The position numbers and the translations under genes are program-made. 64,000 nt of DNA from Setoptus koraiensis (lineage: Eukaryota > Arthropoda), in contig CM106585.1 of the NCBI GenBank assembly GCA_048013815.1, forward strand, positions 23,808,001 through 23,872,000, written 5' to 3'. Below, piece after piece: positions 1 to 12,625 of this stretch. Position 1 is the first letter of the stretch, and each line of letters begins with the position of its first letter. Below the pieces are notes generated by a model that ran no database searches, had not been told where the DNA came from, and was given only the letters and a program-made list of their open reading frames with translations.

Positions 1-5
1 AACGA

Positions 6-53
6 GTTTCATTACAATTCCCTTCAAACAGTTGAAAGGAATTGTAATGAAAC
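6..53. repeat. 22-bp inverted repeat, tight hairpin
   Basis: Arms at 6-27 and 32-53 are reverse complements over 22 bp with one mismatch, separated by only 4 nt. A transcript would fold into a short-hairpin-like stem. No neighbouring gene explains it. It may be a remnant of a foldback element or a small-RNA hairpin; the sequence alone does not decide. Confidence 0.85.
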
Positions 54-737
54 CACTGGCTGGTCAACAATGATGTGTATTGAGTACTAATAATAGTACA
101 TTATGTACATGTGTCCGTATTCACCCTATTTTTGTTATTGTTGCGACCGTGTTATTGTATGCATTTACTGCCAGTGGTAGCAGTATCACTATGCAATGGT
201 CAACAACATCTTAATAACAATGGCGCTAACGATTACGTGATTCTACCTATTATAACTACAACTTTCGTTATGCAACAGTAACAACAACATGATAAATCAA
301 ATTCGTTACTCTCTCTCTCTTTAACCAGATCGCAATGATAACAATCAATAATAGATAGCAAGCAATAGATATTTTCATGCAAATACAATGTCTACTGTAG
401 CTAATGCCCGTCAGGCATCATTATCGTAGGCGCCATTCAGGGGCGCACATTGGAAAATAATTACACAACTCACAAATGCTCATGGCCGGTAATTGGTGTA
501 TCTGTTTCGATATCTGGTCACTCGGAGCGCCTAGCTCCGGAAATGGTTGCTATGTATATTGAGGGATAGTGAGCTCTCAGGAGTTGTCACTAAACGATTA
601 TAATCTACGTGTGTCTCATACACACATCATTAGCTTATTTTTTGTGTTTGTTTTGTTGTTCACATTTGGTGGTGCAAATAATAATAGAACAATGTATTAT
701 TGATTCTTGTTGTCGTGTTTTTGGTTGGTTTGGTTGG

Positions 738-773
738 TCCAACGAATGTAGCTAGATAGCTACATTCGTTGGA
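738..773. repeat. Perfect 17-bp palindrome with 2-nt centre
   Basis: The arm at 738-754 contains CCAACGAATGTAGCTA and the arm at 757-773 is its exact reverse complement, with GA between. It is a cruciform-capable palindrome in non-coding DNA. A TTGG-rich stretch precedes it on the plus strand. Confidence 0.9.
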
Positions 774-2030
774 TATATGCAAATGCCAATAACAAAGGAA
801 TACTTGCAATACCTATTAAGATAGCACGATATTTCTCTTTTTGTTGACTGTTATTGTCATTTACTTGCATTCGCGTTTACTAAGTGGACAGAAACTAACA
901 ATACAATGTAAGCAATAGTTAGCAATAGTTGAACAAACACGCTTCTTGTATTTTGTGGTAAACCAATAATGACAATAATAGTATATACGATAATAAGTCA
1001 GTATATTGCATAGCAAGAGGTCGTATTTGTATTGATTGGGCCTTAATTGAGCTCAAACTTTGCCTGTCACAAGGTAGCAGACAGTTGTGCACATATATAC
1101 ACGGTTGGTTACATAATTGCTAGAGCAACTGGACGACTCACCCAACCAAAAGTTGCTCTAAAATGTAATTAAACCGTTTCGGTGAGCAACAACTCAATTT
1201 AGATGACGCTTATATGACGAAGAACTCACTTCCATTGCACGATGAACAACATGAGAGAGCCTCGACGAGAATTATAGCAAATTGAATAGTTGGCCCTATG
1301 CTCAAGCAGGATGCGTCTGTCTTATTGCCAGGTCGGCCAGGCAAAGATTGATGTATCCATAAATTGTAACTGCACGTTCTGCATACTTGTGCTATAATAG
1401 TTGACACGGAATGTCACAAATTTGATAGATGAGGCACTAGGCTAATTTTGATCAGACAGGTACATAGGTGCTCGTTATAAATGTAGGTGAGTCACTAGTG
1501 GTCCATTATTGTTTGCAACGAGCTGCACATAGTCTGTTTTGATGACGTTCTCAAAAACGATGTAAGCTCGCCCGCCCCCACATTGTCTTCTTCATGATGC
1601 AACTAATTCTTTTCAGAGCTCTAGTTGCTTGTATTTTTAGCCAAACGATTTGCTTAATGCAAATGAGTCAGACAGATATGGTAAACTCATTGAAATGCAT
1701 GGATATTCATGAATATTCTTTAAACCTCGTAAATGTACATCAAGACGAATAGATTTAAAGAAAATCAGACGTAAAGGAACTATTGGTTGGTATTGCCAGT
1801 CATATATTCATCGGATCACAGTTGACGGATTTTGATTCGATTCAATTGAGGGGCCCAACATGAAAATCACGTCTTGCTCTAACGTGCAATTGGCCCATGC
1901 CAGTATACCTGCCATTCAAATGTGTGTGGCCTGATTTGAGTGAATTGACTGAGAAATCACTTGATCATGCCAACTATATTGGGACAGTAATCTTATCTTT
2001 ATATGCGGATCCTTATCATTAAGAGATCAT

Positions 2031-2058
2031 CTATTTTGGTGAGCTAATACCAAAATAG
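2031..2058. repeat. 10-bp inverted repeat
   Basis: CTATTTTGGT at 2031-2040 is matched by ACCAAAATAG at 2049-2058 with an 8-nt loop. Symmetrical, so either strand could form the stem. No terminator or gene context is visible. Confidence 0.7.
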
Positions 2059-2689
2059 AGCAGCCCTTCACGAACAGTTGGCAGCAGGGCAAATGAAAAA
2101 AATTTTTTGAGCTGCTCTGACAGGGTGAATTCGAAGAACTCCCGTGTTCAGATTTGTTCAGGTTGCACAGGTTAAGTATGCTCGTTTATGCGCAAAATTG
2201 TTGTGTAAATGCAAACATTTTTTGTTTGATTCGTGTTCCAAATTGCTTGCTCATGATGGGGGCGAGTTATTTTTAGTCTCAACGGGCCCATTCAGATAGA
2301 TCTTGGCTGTCTTGGTAGCCGTGCACATACATGTATGAGCAGATACTACTTGTATGATACTAGTATATACCGGTAAGTACGAGGCACATGTCAATCGGAC
2401 ATGGTAAATATGCTAGCTTGGCAAGCTTGTTTGTTATGCTTTACGGCGGTGGCAGTGGTTGATATAATCAGTGGCGAGCAGCTAATTTGTTTAGAGAGAT
2501 GATAACTGGAAGCATATGTTGCGAACACAACATAGCGGGCCCCATAAATTGCGATGATAGCATAGATTGCGTGGCAGTATATATAGCTGACCTCCCCCCC
2601 CCCATACACACACTCTAATTCAATACCTGAGTCTTGCTTACAATTTTTCTCTCTGTTCTCCGTTCCTTTCGTTGGCCAACATTCTTCGG

Positions 2690-2765
2690 GGGCCCCACTC
2701 TTTTTGGGCCCCTCTCTTTTGGGGCCGCGCTCTTTTGGGGCCGCGCTATTTCGGGGCCGCGTTCT
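2690..2765. repeat. GGGGCC-rich minisatellite
   Basis: About four to five imperfect copies of a 17- to 18-bp unit built on CTCTTTTGGGGCCGCG. Two overlapping plus-strand frames read through it as Gly/Pro/Leu-rich repeats. Those are by-products of the repeat and not a gene. Confidence 0.7.
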
Positions 2766-4484
2766 TTGGACACCTTTGACTGGGCAAACAGCCAGCAGCA
2801 GCGGCAGCTCTATTGTTGTTTGTTGTTCTAAGACTGGCAACAATAATAACGGCGTGTGCCGGCCCCGTGAGCTGTATACGCCCGGTCGGCCTCCAGATGG
2901 TTTTAACATGATTATTATTATCGCCAGGGGCTAACTAACTACAGAGGCGCCTCTTTGGGCTCGGTTTAGAGCTAGAAGTTACTGGGGCTCCAATGGCACA
3001 TGCGGATCTTGTGCGCTATTGGAGCTATTCTTTTCTGTTAGTTATTATATACAAAATAAACAGCAAACAACAATGCAGGCGAGCGGAGGCAAGAAATGGC
3101 GAAATGGGCGAAATGGGCGAAATGGGCGATACAGGTGAAGCTGGTGGCACAAAATGAGGCAAGTAGCGCCAGACGAAACAAGTGAACCCGCAACAGAGAC
3201 AATCCGCGAGACGGCCTGTGGTCAAGCCGATTAGCCGCTAGATGCCAGGCGTTATAAAGGCGAAAGAATACATTTTGTTGTTGCCATTGATTGTGTTCGC
3301 AAGCAAAGCAGCCTACTAAATATGCTACAAGCCCATTCTTCTTAGGGCCCATTCTTTCACCGCCGCCCTTATCCGGCCAGCGAAAAGAATTTAACTATTT
3401 CTATCTGTTGGTCGACTGGTCCAAAATGTGCTCGGCTTAACCGTAATTACATTGAACTATATATAGCCATCGGACTATACACAGCGGCTCACATCATTGA
3501 AATGTTAGAAGATCATTGAAATGTTGGCTGATCGTTGAATGTTGGCTGATCGTTGAATGTTGGCAGATTGTTGAATGTTTGGCCTGGCCTTCGCTCGGCC
3601 GGAAGTCGGAGACTAAGAAATTATCCGAAACATGATCCTTCGGCCTGGCGCATCGCAAAAGATGCTGTGCCAGTTGGGCCATTTGCCTAAATACGCTCAA
3701 GGGCGATCGCGAGCAATTTGGCTCATGTTGCAAATACCATCTCGACTAATACGCCGATGCTGAGACAATTGAGCCTAAAATAAGGATGCAGTAACAGTGG
3801 ATAGTGGCAGACCGATTTTCAACAATCTCAATGCAATATATAATGCACCATTTTCGTCCTTTTTGATGCCTCAATGTTGCTGCGATGAAACTTTGCGTGA
3901 CAGTGTGTTTTTGTTCAGTTATTTTCGCTTCTAACAAGCGCTTGACCACTCACACGTATGATAGCATATTAATATAAAATAAAACGTAGCAACCACTTGC
4001 TAATGACATAACATACATGCAAATACAAGCAAACAAACGGGCTGCCCGATGCTGTAATTTTGTATGAAATTATATCAAAGTATGCAATTGCTGACTGCAT
4101 ATCTTGTGTGTTTACAGGCGCCGAGCTGAATCGTGTCCTGCATTTGGATGTTGTTTTAGTGTGCTCGCTGCAGAACATAGGTCTCGCCAGACTGGACAGA
4201 GGTCAGCCGATCAGTTGTCGCTGGCAACTTTAACCGCAATGCTCAATATCTGCACCATAAGCACTTTTGTGCCTCTCGTCCATGACTCGTCCATGAGCCG
4301 TGCAATGTAAATGTGGCTCGTGCAATGTCAATGTGACTCGTGCAATGCCAATGTGACTTACGTAATGTAAATGTTGATCGAGCACACAGGTAAGCTTGCG
4401 CTCGTCGGCTGGTTTGATGGTCGGATGCTGGTCGCACAGGCTGTTTCTCACAAGCTGTCGGTGGCGACTTTCGGCCATCGCGCT

Positions 4485-4555
4485 GTTCAGCGACCATTCA
4501 GCGACTATTCAGCGACTATTCGGCGACTATTCGGCGACTATTTGGCGATTCGACC
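4485..4555. repeat. 11-bp tandem repeat (TTCGGCGACTA type)
   Basis: Five or more imperfect copies of an 11-bp unit. It lies just right of another imperfect tandem array at about 4295-4370, whose roughly 20-bp unit includes GTGCAATGTCAATGTGACTC. Confidence 0.7.
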
Positions 4556-5176
4556 GTTAGACAGTTCGACGGCGAGACAGCGCCAAGACCATTCGGCAAC
4601 GAGCTGGCTGAATTTGGCTGAGTGCGCTGTTGAAATGCTCCATCATTTGTTTGTTATTTCTCATCATAATGCGCTCGCCATAATGCGCATAATGAGATGG
4701 CTACAATCAAACATACAGCCACCGTTGCCACTAATGATAGACAGCACGGGCGACAGATAAACACGCCGGCCCGAATGGGCAGTGCACGTTGCGAGATTGG
4801 GGCACACAAAGAAAGCGCAAAGTTTTGCAACATTGTGCTCCCATTACCGCGACCACGCCAACTGTCCTTTGTGAAATGCGTGAATTTTTGTTCGGGCGTG
4901 AGCGCAACATGGGGCCCGCTGCTGAGAAAAAGTCACCACTACAGCCACCGCTATACAAGTCAGTGCTGGCAGCCACCGCTGTGGCCCCATGTGCGCGCCC
5001 CATTGGGCTGCTCATTTGTGGGCCCCATTGTGGGCCTCATTGTGGGACTCACACACCGCAGCCGGTTTGCTGGCGCAATCTGGGCATAATCAATTTTTTT
5101 AATTAGTTGCGAATAGTTGGTTTAGCGGGCCAAGTAGTGCCAAACAACAGCGCGTTCAGTGGTCGTCGTGGGCGTC

Positions 5177-5229
5177 ATTGTATCTGGCTGCCATTGTACA
5201 TCTGGCGTACAACGACAGCCAGATACAAT
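5177..5229. repeat. Two-stage hairpin, 14 bp plus 6 bp
   Basis: ATTGTATCTGGCTG at 5177-5190 pairs perfectly with 5116+100 onward, that is 5216-5229. Inside it TTGTAC (5194-5199) pairs with GTACAA (5207-5212) across a symmetric 3x3 internal loop and a 7-nt terminal loop. The result is a 53-nt compact hairpin with microRNA-precursor-like geometry, but shorter than typical animal precursors. Confidence 0.8.
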
Positions 5230-5633
5230 CGAGCAGATATTGCCAAACAACAGATATGTGCCCATTGCGCAATTGTGTGATATTGTTGCTGAAACAAACA
5301 ACGACAAGCGTACAAATACGACGAGCAAAAAGAAAAGATTCGCGTGATGCATTGAAACTGGCAAGTTTCATTCAGATGGCGCTGCGGGATAAAACTGGCC
5401 GTCTTGGCTCGTGCTGCCACGAGCTTGCTTGTTCGGGCGCCTCACAAACGGACTGTTAACGAGCCAACTGACCGAAACGACGACCCATGGCAAAAGTGAT
5501 GCGACACACAGGAAGAGTGAGCCTGCCGGAAGTGGGCCAGTGCAACAATAAATAATATATCATTGGCGCTGCTTTTTTGCTGCTGCGGCTGCTGCTGCTG
5601 CTACTGCTGTGGTGATGGCACTGCTGTGACAAC

Positions 5634-5745
5634 GGGATAACGGGATAACGGGACGACGGGACGACGGGATAGCGGGACGACGGGATAACGGGACGACGGG
5701 ATAGCGGGACGACGGGATAACGGGACGACGGGATAAGCGCGTAAT
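5634..5745. repeat. 8-bp minisatellite (CGGGATAA/CGGGACGA)
   Basis: About thirteen tandem copies alternate between CGGGATAA, CGGGATAG and CGGGACGA variants. The alternation suggests higher-order slippage. It is non-coding; minus-strand frames across it give SRYPVVPSSR-type repeats, which are artefacts. Confidence 0.85.
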
Positions 5746-6805
5746 GGGATTGTATTACGGGATGTAACGGGATTGTGAGCGGCGCCAAAATCGCTGGCAA
5801 CCGAAAGACTGAATAACCGTCCACTCGATGCTCACCCCATCCCCTGTTGCTACTCATCAGCTGTTTGCATGATTGTGGTGACCATTCCAATTGACCATTC
5901 CTCTCTGACAGGTAGCCAGCCTGTGAAAGGCATAAATGAGGCCCGAGAGGGACACACACAGAGACAAAGTCGCTTGTCAGTTTGAGTTTAACTTTTACAA
6001 GTTAATCCCCAGCAGTGAATTTATCATCGCAACTTTTTACCCGCCAGCGACCAGTCAGTGGGCCAGCAACTGTTATTTTGTGTTCCCTTATTTTGTTCAT
6101 TGTTATGTCACACACACACACACACACAGTCTCTTGCTCTTTCAGGGATTTCTCTTGCGAAATTGAACAAAATTCAGGCGAGCGGCATTGGCAAGCTAGC
6201 TGGCCAGTGACAAGACCGAGATGGGAGAGCAAAACAAGCAAAGGGAGCGGGAAGAGTTGAGGGAGCAAGGGGAGAGGATCAGAGTCCCATCGTTTGGGTG
6301 CACGTCGTGCGCTGACGTCCACCTGTGCACTGACGTAATGGTCTTGCAATAATGAGCACTCTCCTGGGGCCAATCACACAAACTGAAAATAAGCCAAAAC
6401 GGATAAAATAGAAGTGAATTTCATTCTGATAAACAAAGCTAACTCACTAACTGACTGACTGCGACTCTGTTCAACACAGTCTGTTGTAGGAGGCCACGCT
6501 GACAAGCACTGTTGTTCGCGCAATAGTCTTGCAGCGAAAAAGTTTGCCTTATTTTGGCCCCTCTCTTGTGTGTGTGCAAGTGCACACAGGTGAAAAGAAG
6601 TGCAAGCAAGTGAAACGAAGAAACAAACAATTTGGGCCGACTTGAGGCCCCAACACACACAAAAGTCACAACAGCGACCACGTTCGAGGACAAGATAAAA
6701 AATGGCGACACAGTGAGCAATGGACAATCACTAATGAGAAGTCAAAGGCTGGCCATTTTGGCGAGGCACTTAGCGAGCTTGGCTAGCGTTGGCCAAAGCG
6801 GCCGC

Positions 6806-6866
6806 GTAGTGGCTGGTTGGTCAGTAGTGGCTGGTTGGTCAGTAGTGGCTGGTTGGTCAGTAGTGG
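6806..6866. repeat. 18-bp tandem repeat, 3.4 perfect copies
   Basis: Three identical copies of an 18-bp unit (GTAGTGGCTGGTTGGTCA) start at 6806, 6824 and 6842, followed by 7 nt of a fourth. Perfect identity indicates recent amplification. Confidence 0.9.
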
Positions 6867-8831
6867 AGTAAAAGGTTTTTCTCATCAGGACCAACTGTCA
6901 TTAATTGTGGGCCTGAAAAATGTCTGCTCTCAACTAAACACATACAAACAAAGCGGCTCAACTGACACTTTGTCTCGGCTCAAGTTTGTTGTGTGTATTT
7001 CCAAAGTTGTGCCCATTGTGAGTGTCCATTCCGGCAAGACGAGTTCAATTGCGACCATGCGACCCACTCCACCCACTCAAGCTATCGGCTTACGTCATCA
7101 CGGCAGCAGCAGCAACAACAACAACATTATACACATTATTATTGTGTCAAAGTTGAATGATAATACTCATTTATATGATCCAAAAAATACACTCTACACA
7201 CGTTCTGTAAGCGATCAATTGTTATTCGCTTCACTGGCGCCTCGCCTGACATTTACTGAATTAAAGATACTTTATTTTGCATCGCTCACCTGTTTCTATA
7301 CTGTCTCTACACTGTTGTTTGTATACAACTTTTGTAAACAACTGTTTGGAAAGTTGGCCAGGTGACAAGTTTGTGTTACTTTTAGCTGGCCCGACACTTT
7401 ATCATTTGCTCGCCGCTGGCTCCAGCAGACACGAGGTTGTCTGATGCTGAAATTATGGCGACACACGTAGTGTCAATAGTGTCGATTGTTGTTTATTGTC
7501 GCTGACGATGGGCACAAAGAACTGACTTGTCAATTCTCAATTCCAATGACCTGTTACCGTGTTTGTGTGAGGCCCAATATTGTGTGTCGATATATGTGTG
7601 CTATCGATTGTAGGCTCAGTTTGCAGACCCAATGACTACCGGTGTAAGTGCACAAACATTGGCTAAAGACAACAAGTATATATATGTCTATAATGAATAA
7701 TTTATTAGCCTTGAATTAACACACAAAAGTGACTTTTGGTTGCTTGTGTAATAGCCTCGGCAAGCGACATTATTTATTATTAGTGGCATCTCACTCGATA
7801 TCGTCGCAGATCACAAGGCACAAGACACACAAGAGCTGAAAGTTGAAGAATAGTGTCAGTTGTATTTACTCAGGCAATAATATCTTATTGATATGGGCAC
7901 AAATGGGGCCCGCTTCCATACATATCATGTGCATGTGATAGTGATAGGTGTGCCTTGGTATTAATTCAACAGTGGCCAAGGTGTAAAAGTGGGGCCAAGT
8001 GAACAAAGAAAAGGTGCTAAAAGGTTTCGAATGGACGCCCAACGATCGCAATGATTGAATATATTATTGTATTTCCGTATCTATCCTCTGTGTGTCTCAC
8101 TATCTATCCGCCACGAGCGCTGTCTAGCCACACACACATATCCAGGTAAGCTCGCTGGTGACACTTACACTCACGCTGAGCTTAGTTGGTGCCACAGCTG
8201 AATGTGCACACCAAACACTAGGCGCAGGTAGCAGTTTTGCACTATAGCGACTTTGGCGACTATAGCGACTTTGGCGACTTTGCGACCGTGCCTAACCGTT
8301 AGCGCCGCTGTGAAATTGTGGCGCGCGTCAGTGATAAATGGAATAATAGAAGCACCCCCACGCAACAGAGATAGCGCCATATAGAAAAGTGGTAGTATAA
8401 ATCTCGTTATCATATGATACAATCGAAACCAAAATTGTGCCCGTGTAAAATGTGTCAAATCTATTTAACAACTTTTGCTGGCGCTGCTGTTGCTGCTGCC
8501 TCCAATGCCGTCGGCGTCGCTCGTGTCGCTGCCGATACAAATTTGGGCTCGCTGGCTCGCGCTATATCCGCACCAGATAAAGCACCAACAAACACAATCT
8601 ATTTTTGCGCACACTGCACAATGGTTATTGGCCATTGGGTCCACATAGACAATGGATAGCGATGGCGGCCGATTATCAGCGACCGCTGACCGCTGGCCGC
8701 CGGCCGATCATTGATCATTGGCCGACGCACAGATAAATAAGTTTTAAACGGAATTGTCTCTCAAAATAGCTCACCCGATATGTTTTCATTTGTTATTTTT
8801 AGTGGCTTTCATGACACCAGCTCCCTGTCTA

Positions 8832-8858
8832 TGTGTGTGTGTGTGCGTGTGTGTGTGT
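8832..8858. repeat. (TG)n microsatellite
   Basis: TG dinucleotide run with one TGCG interruption. One of many such runs in this window; the same interruption recurs in the arrays near 37431 and 38772. Confidence 0.95.
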
Positions 8859-8887
8859 CGTTGCTATTATTTCGCGCCAGCAGCAAA

Positions 8888-8960
8888 ACTCGTGCCCAAA
8901 TAAACTCGTGCCCGAATAAACGCGTGCCCAAATAAACGCGTGCCCAAATAAACTCGTGCC
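8888..8960. repeat. 16-bp tandem repeat, about 4.5 copies
   Basis: Units of the form ACTCGTGCCCAAATAA start at 8888, 8904, 8920 and 8936, with a partial fifth. Variation is limited to ACTCG/ACGCG and CAAAT/CGAAT. Confidence 0.9.
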
Positions 8961-11900
8961 AACGACACGACAACAACGGCGTCTTGTATAACGGGCTAAT
9001 AGATTAAGAACAATTACGCTATTATCACCATCAATCATTGACCACGTGCCATCGGTTTGTGTAGATCCTCATGCTGGCCGGTTCTGTGTGTACCGGTTGT
9101 AACGGCCCAATGGTGGATACATGTGGCCCCAATTGCACGTGCCACACCGTACATCCAGCAGCAGGTATTTGCGCATTAGAGGATTCGCCAATTTTGAGGT
9201 TAATGCGTTCGTGTGCGTGGGTGTTGCAACTATTCGCTCGATCACTTGAATGAACTTGAAGGGAGCCCGATGAAACGTGGTGCGTGAACACACACACACA
9301 CACAACGATTCACGCATTCAGCATCGAAATTCGCTTGAAAATACAGTGAGTGCAAGTGTCGACTGTGAACAAAACAATCAACTGGCGAGCAATTGTTCTC
9401 AATTGTTGTGCTCAGCGAACCAACCACCAACTCAAACAAACAAATCACAGGTAAATTCAGGTAAATAAATTAAACAATATCCATCATACACAACCGACTA
9501 AAAGCAATAACCAACCAACAGGAAGTCTCGCTGCGCACCAACTAGTGTAGTTCCGGTGATACAAATTTCGCGCCACAGTGACACTCAGCCCGTTGGTTTT
9601 TGTCTCTAGGTTCGTTCGTCATTTACAAAAAGCAGCTTTTCTTCTTCATTTTGGCTGTCTATCCACTCTACCATTTATCCCACATAGACCCACAGATGAC
9701 TGTCTGGTGAATCACTGTCGGAGCAACCATAAATGGTAAAAAAAACATGCCAGACAGACCTGCATCAATAGTTAGCTAGCGACCGCCTGAGCACGTTGAT
9801 CACGTCTCAATAGCAACTGATTGATACAACAATTGATCTTATTTGCTGCTGTGGCTGGCTCTTCCCATTGCGATCGATACATTCGTTTGTAGATGCAACT
9901 ATCGCTCCACTGGATACCGAACGGGTGAAATAAAATAAAACAAAACAAAATAAAACGATCTATGCAAACAGGAAAAACGGGATGAAACTGCAACTTGAGC
10001 GGGGTGAATTTTTTTTTTCAGTTGTTATTACATTGTATTATTTTTACTTGGACCGATACTATTCAATCCTTTATTTCAATTTGTGCCCACATTGAGAATG
10101 CCTTTTTCATTTGCGTGCTAAGCTACAATCAACTGCCGCTCCCTTTGAGCAAAATGAGCCAGCCGGAAATGGTGGTCTAAATAAACAACTGGCACAGTCT
10201 CGTGAAGCATGATGATTTGTTTTTGTTTGTCTCTCAGTTGTTGCTCTAACCACTCAATAACGTTTTTCATAACATTGAGAGGCATTGTCTTAGTAGCGCC
10301 AAAAAGAGTTATGTTCACTCTCTTATTCTTATTTGTGTCCCTTGCAGAACGCGACTATCCTTCGACTGGCGCATAGGGTCAAAATAGAGAATTTTCTGAC
10401 AAACTGATTTGTTTGTAATGAAAGAAAAAAAAATGGGAAATTTCGGCTAGAGAACAGATAGGTTTTGCATAGTATTATAAATTAAATCAAATTGACAGTT
10501 ACTGAGAAAGCGTTGATTTTTTGTATTTGTTTCAGAGAAAAAAGGAATGCCCCATCCAGTGCGTGAACTGAGATAATGTAAGCAGTGGCTCAAGAAAACA
10601 CCTCTCTCTTTCTCTCGAACACTTTCCAACTGAAATGAGCCACTTTATAGACTTCTATAAATGTGCATAGAAAGGCCTGAATCTGGTTGGTTCCGATTGA
10701 CAAGTTGCAGCGAACCAACTCGACATTTTCTCAGAAAGAATTCGCCTAAAATAGGATTCTCAGAGTTTTGGGGCTCCTAGAAAACGGAATCCATCGCTGA
10801 CTGTGTCGCTACTAATTACATTGTATATCACATGTTTCTAAATTAGCATTTTAGCGTTCTTTTCGGGACACTGCGCCCATCAACTGATCGCAAACGGAAC
10901 ATCTGAATGATTTGGCCAATAGTGTGAGAGACAAGTGCAATGTGGCCTCCAAATTATTTTATCTGCGACCTCACTGCCGCGTTTCTGGCACGCGAATAAT
11001 ATTGCAGATGATTATGACTGCAGATTGCGCAGATTAGACAAGCACAGATCACCGAGGCCAGATAATGAGGCCCCAGTGATAGTGCGCGTGCCCATTACGT
11101 GATCCAATCTGATCTGGCTAGACGTACGGCGATCTGGCAGAGACAAGTTCCAGTCTGATCTCGTTGTATCCCCCCTTTTTAACTCGCTCATTTTTTTTAT
11201 TTATTTTCTCTGTCTTGTGTGGAGACCGTGAAAATAAAGTGTGTCTAGACTAGTGTTGTGTTGTTTTCATGGCTGGCTTGGTTCATTAGTAGAGTCGCCC
11301 ATTTTTGTATACAACACGGCTATTCGTTTGTGGATAACCGTTGATCGCCGGTCATGGTTAGCGGATCATTTTTGGTCAGATTATTTGAGCGGGTCGAATC
11401 ATCGACCGGTCGGTCGCCAGGTAGCCCCATGGTACCTAGGAGAGCGGGTTTACCCGACCGGTGAAACGAGTCCTGAAATTGAGGTATGCAAAGAGAATGC
11501 TTTGTATCCGAGGGCGTGCCTGTTGAGAGCACAATACTGGTGCCTCATAGAGCACGGGTACCCGACCACTTGAGGCGTTGCTTTCGCATTGTGTCTGTTA
11601 TAATGGGACCGATCACAACTGAATGGAGGCCAGAACATGTGGCCCAGAACTTGTGAGCTAGAAGTAACCGATTTGCTGCGAAAATGTCCAGTCGATAGTT
11701 ACATCATCAGACAAGTGATAGGTAAAGTTTTTTCATTGTAGCCAGGAGTTGTTGTTTTGTGATTATTTGTGATGCCTCAGATAAGCGGTTGCTGCAAGGT
11801 AAACACAGGGGATAATCAGTTAAAAAGCGTATCCGTTATGGATTGTGTGTGTGCGCTGAAAATGATTAGTTTGGTACACGAGGCAAGCTAGCGTTAATAA

Positions 11901-12399
11901 CAAGTGGCCACTAATCAACTGAACACCATTCAAAGCGCTACATTGGATTAGCGTTTGTTTATTCACGTCATACACGCGCTTAGGGCGTCCCGCATCCATC
12001 TCAATCCGCGAGTAATCCCCTATTTTTGTGTCTATGTTTAACTTGTCTGACAACATTGTCAGCCCGAGTCAAGTGAACAAACACATAACACCATAAAGAC
12101 ACGGACAGACAACTAAACTGACCAGTGGTCTTGTTTTGAGTGCCATGCGGTCAAGTGATGGAAACAGTGAGCAGCTTTTAGTTTAGGCCGGTTAAGTGGT
12201 ACGTGAACCAGCTTACTGGCCCTTCAATTAGCCACAAATCTTTATCCGTTGGCACCCCGTCATCGCCCGTCTTCCAATGAAACATATCTCCAGTGTGTGC
12301 CTCAAGCAAACACATAAATGCCAGATGATATATTGATATCATGAGGGCAGATATACATAATGGCGCGCTCAGTTATGTTTGCTTGTTATGGCCAGGCGA

Positions 12400-12535
12400 G
12401 AAGAAGAAGAGGGCGGGGGCAGAAGACGGAGACGAAGAGGGCCAGAATAAGAAGAGGAAGAGGAAGGGGAAGAAGAGGAAGAGGAAGGGGAAAAAAGAGG
12501 AAGAGGAAGAAGAGGACCAAAAAGAAGGCCAACCA
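12400..12535 (+). repeat. Homopurine (GA-rich) tract
   Basis: About 135 nt are almost entirely purine on the plus strand: mixed AGG, AAG, GGGG and AAAAA words with only isolated pyrimidines. It can form intramolecular triplex (H-DNA). Both plus frames translate as Lys/Arg/Glu runs and the minus frame as Ser/Pro/Leu. None has a conserved domain, so I treat it as structural DNA. Confidence 0.85.
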
Positions 12536-12577
12536 ATCGACTAATGACCAATGGTTAGCTAATTTACCTGTTCCAAA

Positions 12578-12625
12578 TTTAGGCGCCTATTAGTAGGCGC
12601 CGATTAGTAGGCGCCTATTAGTAGA
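12578..12625. repeat. GGCGCC palindromic 16-bp repeat
   Basis: Three near-perfect copies of a unit made of GGCGCC plus TATTAGTA or GATTAGTA. The GGCGCC word is itself a palindrome, so each unit can pair with the others. Confidence 0.75.

Larger units (their letters stand above)
1..12340. other. Gene-poor repeat-rich flank, left part
   Basis: I see no supportable exon here. Open frames are short, rich in Cys, Ser and His, match no family, and overlap on both strands as expected of shadows. The stretch holds hairpins (6-53, 738-773, 2031-2058, 5177-5229), minisatellites (about 2690-2765, 3500-3580, 4295-4370, 4485-4555, 5634-5745, 6806-6866, 8888-8960) and CA/GT runs (about 6108-6127, 8832-8858, 9288-9303). 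On the minus strand this is downstream of the GABA-B-like exon at 25228-26376, so most of it may be an intron of that gene. Later exons of that receptor were looked for only by eye, and small ones could be hidden. Confidence 0.5.

Noticed and set aside
11241-11573. 110-codon plus frame in a stretch less repetitive than its surroundings
   Set aside because: Overlapping minus-strand frames, no domain, no splice context. Noted because the local texture is unlike its neighbours, but not callable.
12341-12593. Lys/Arg/Glu-rich frames across the homopurine block
   Set aside because: Any purine-only sequence gives open Lys/Arg/Glu/Gly frames; no flanking protein sequence or splice signals.
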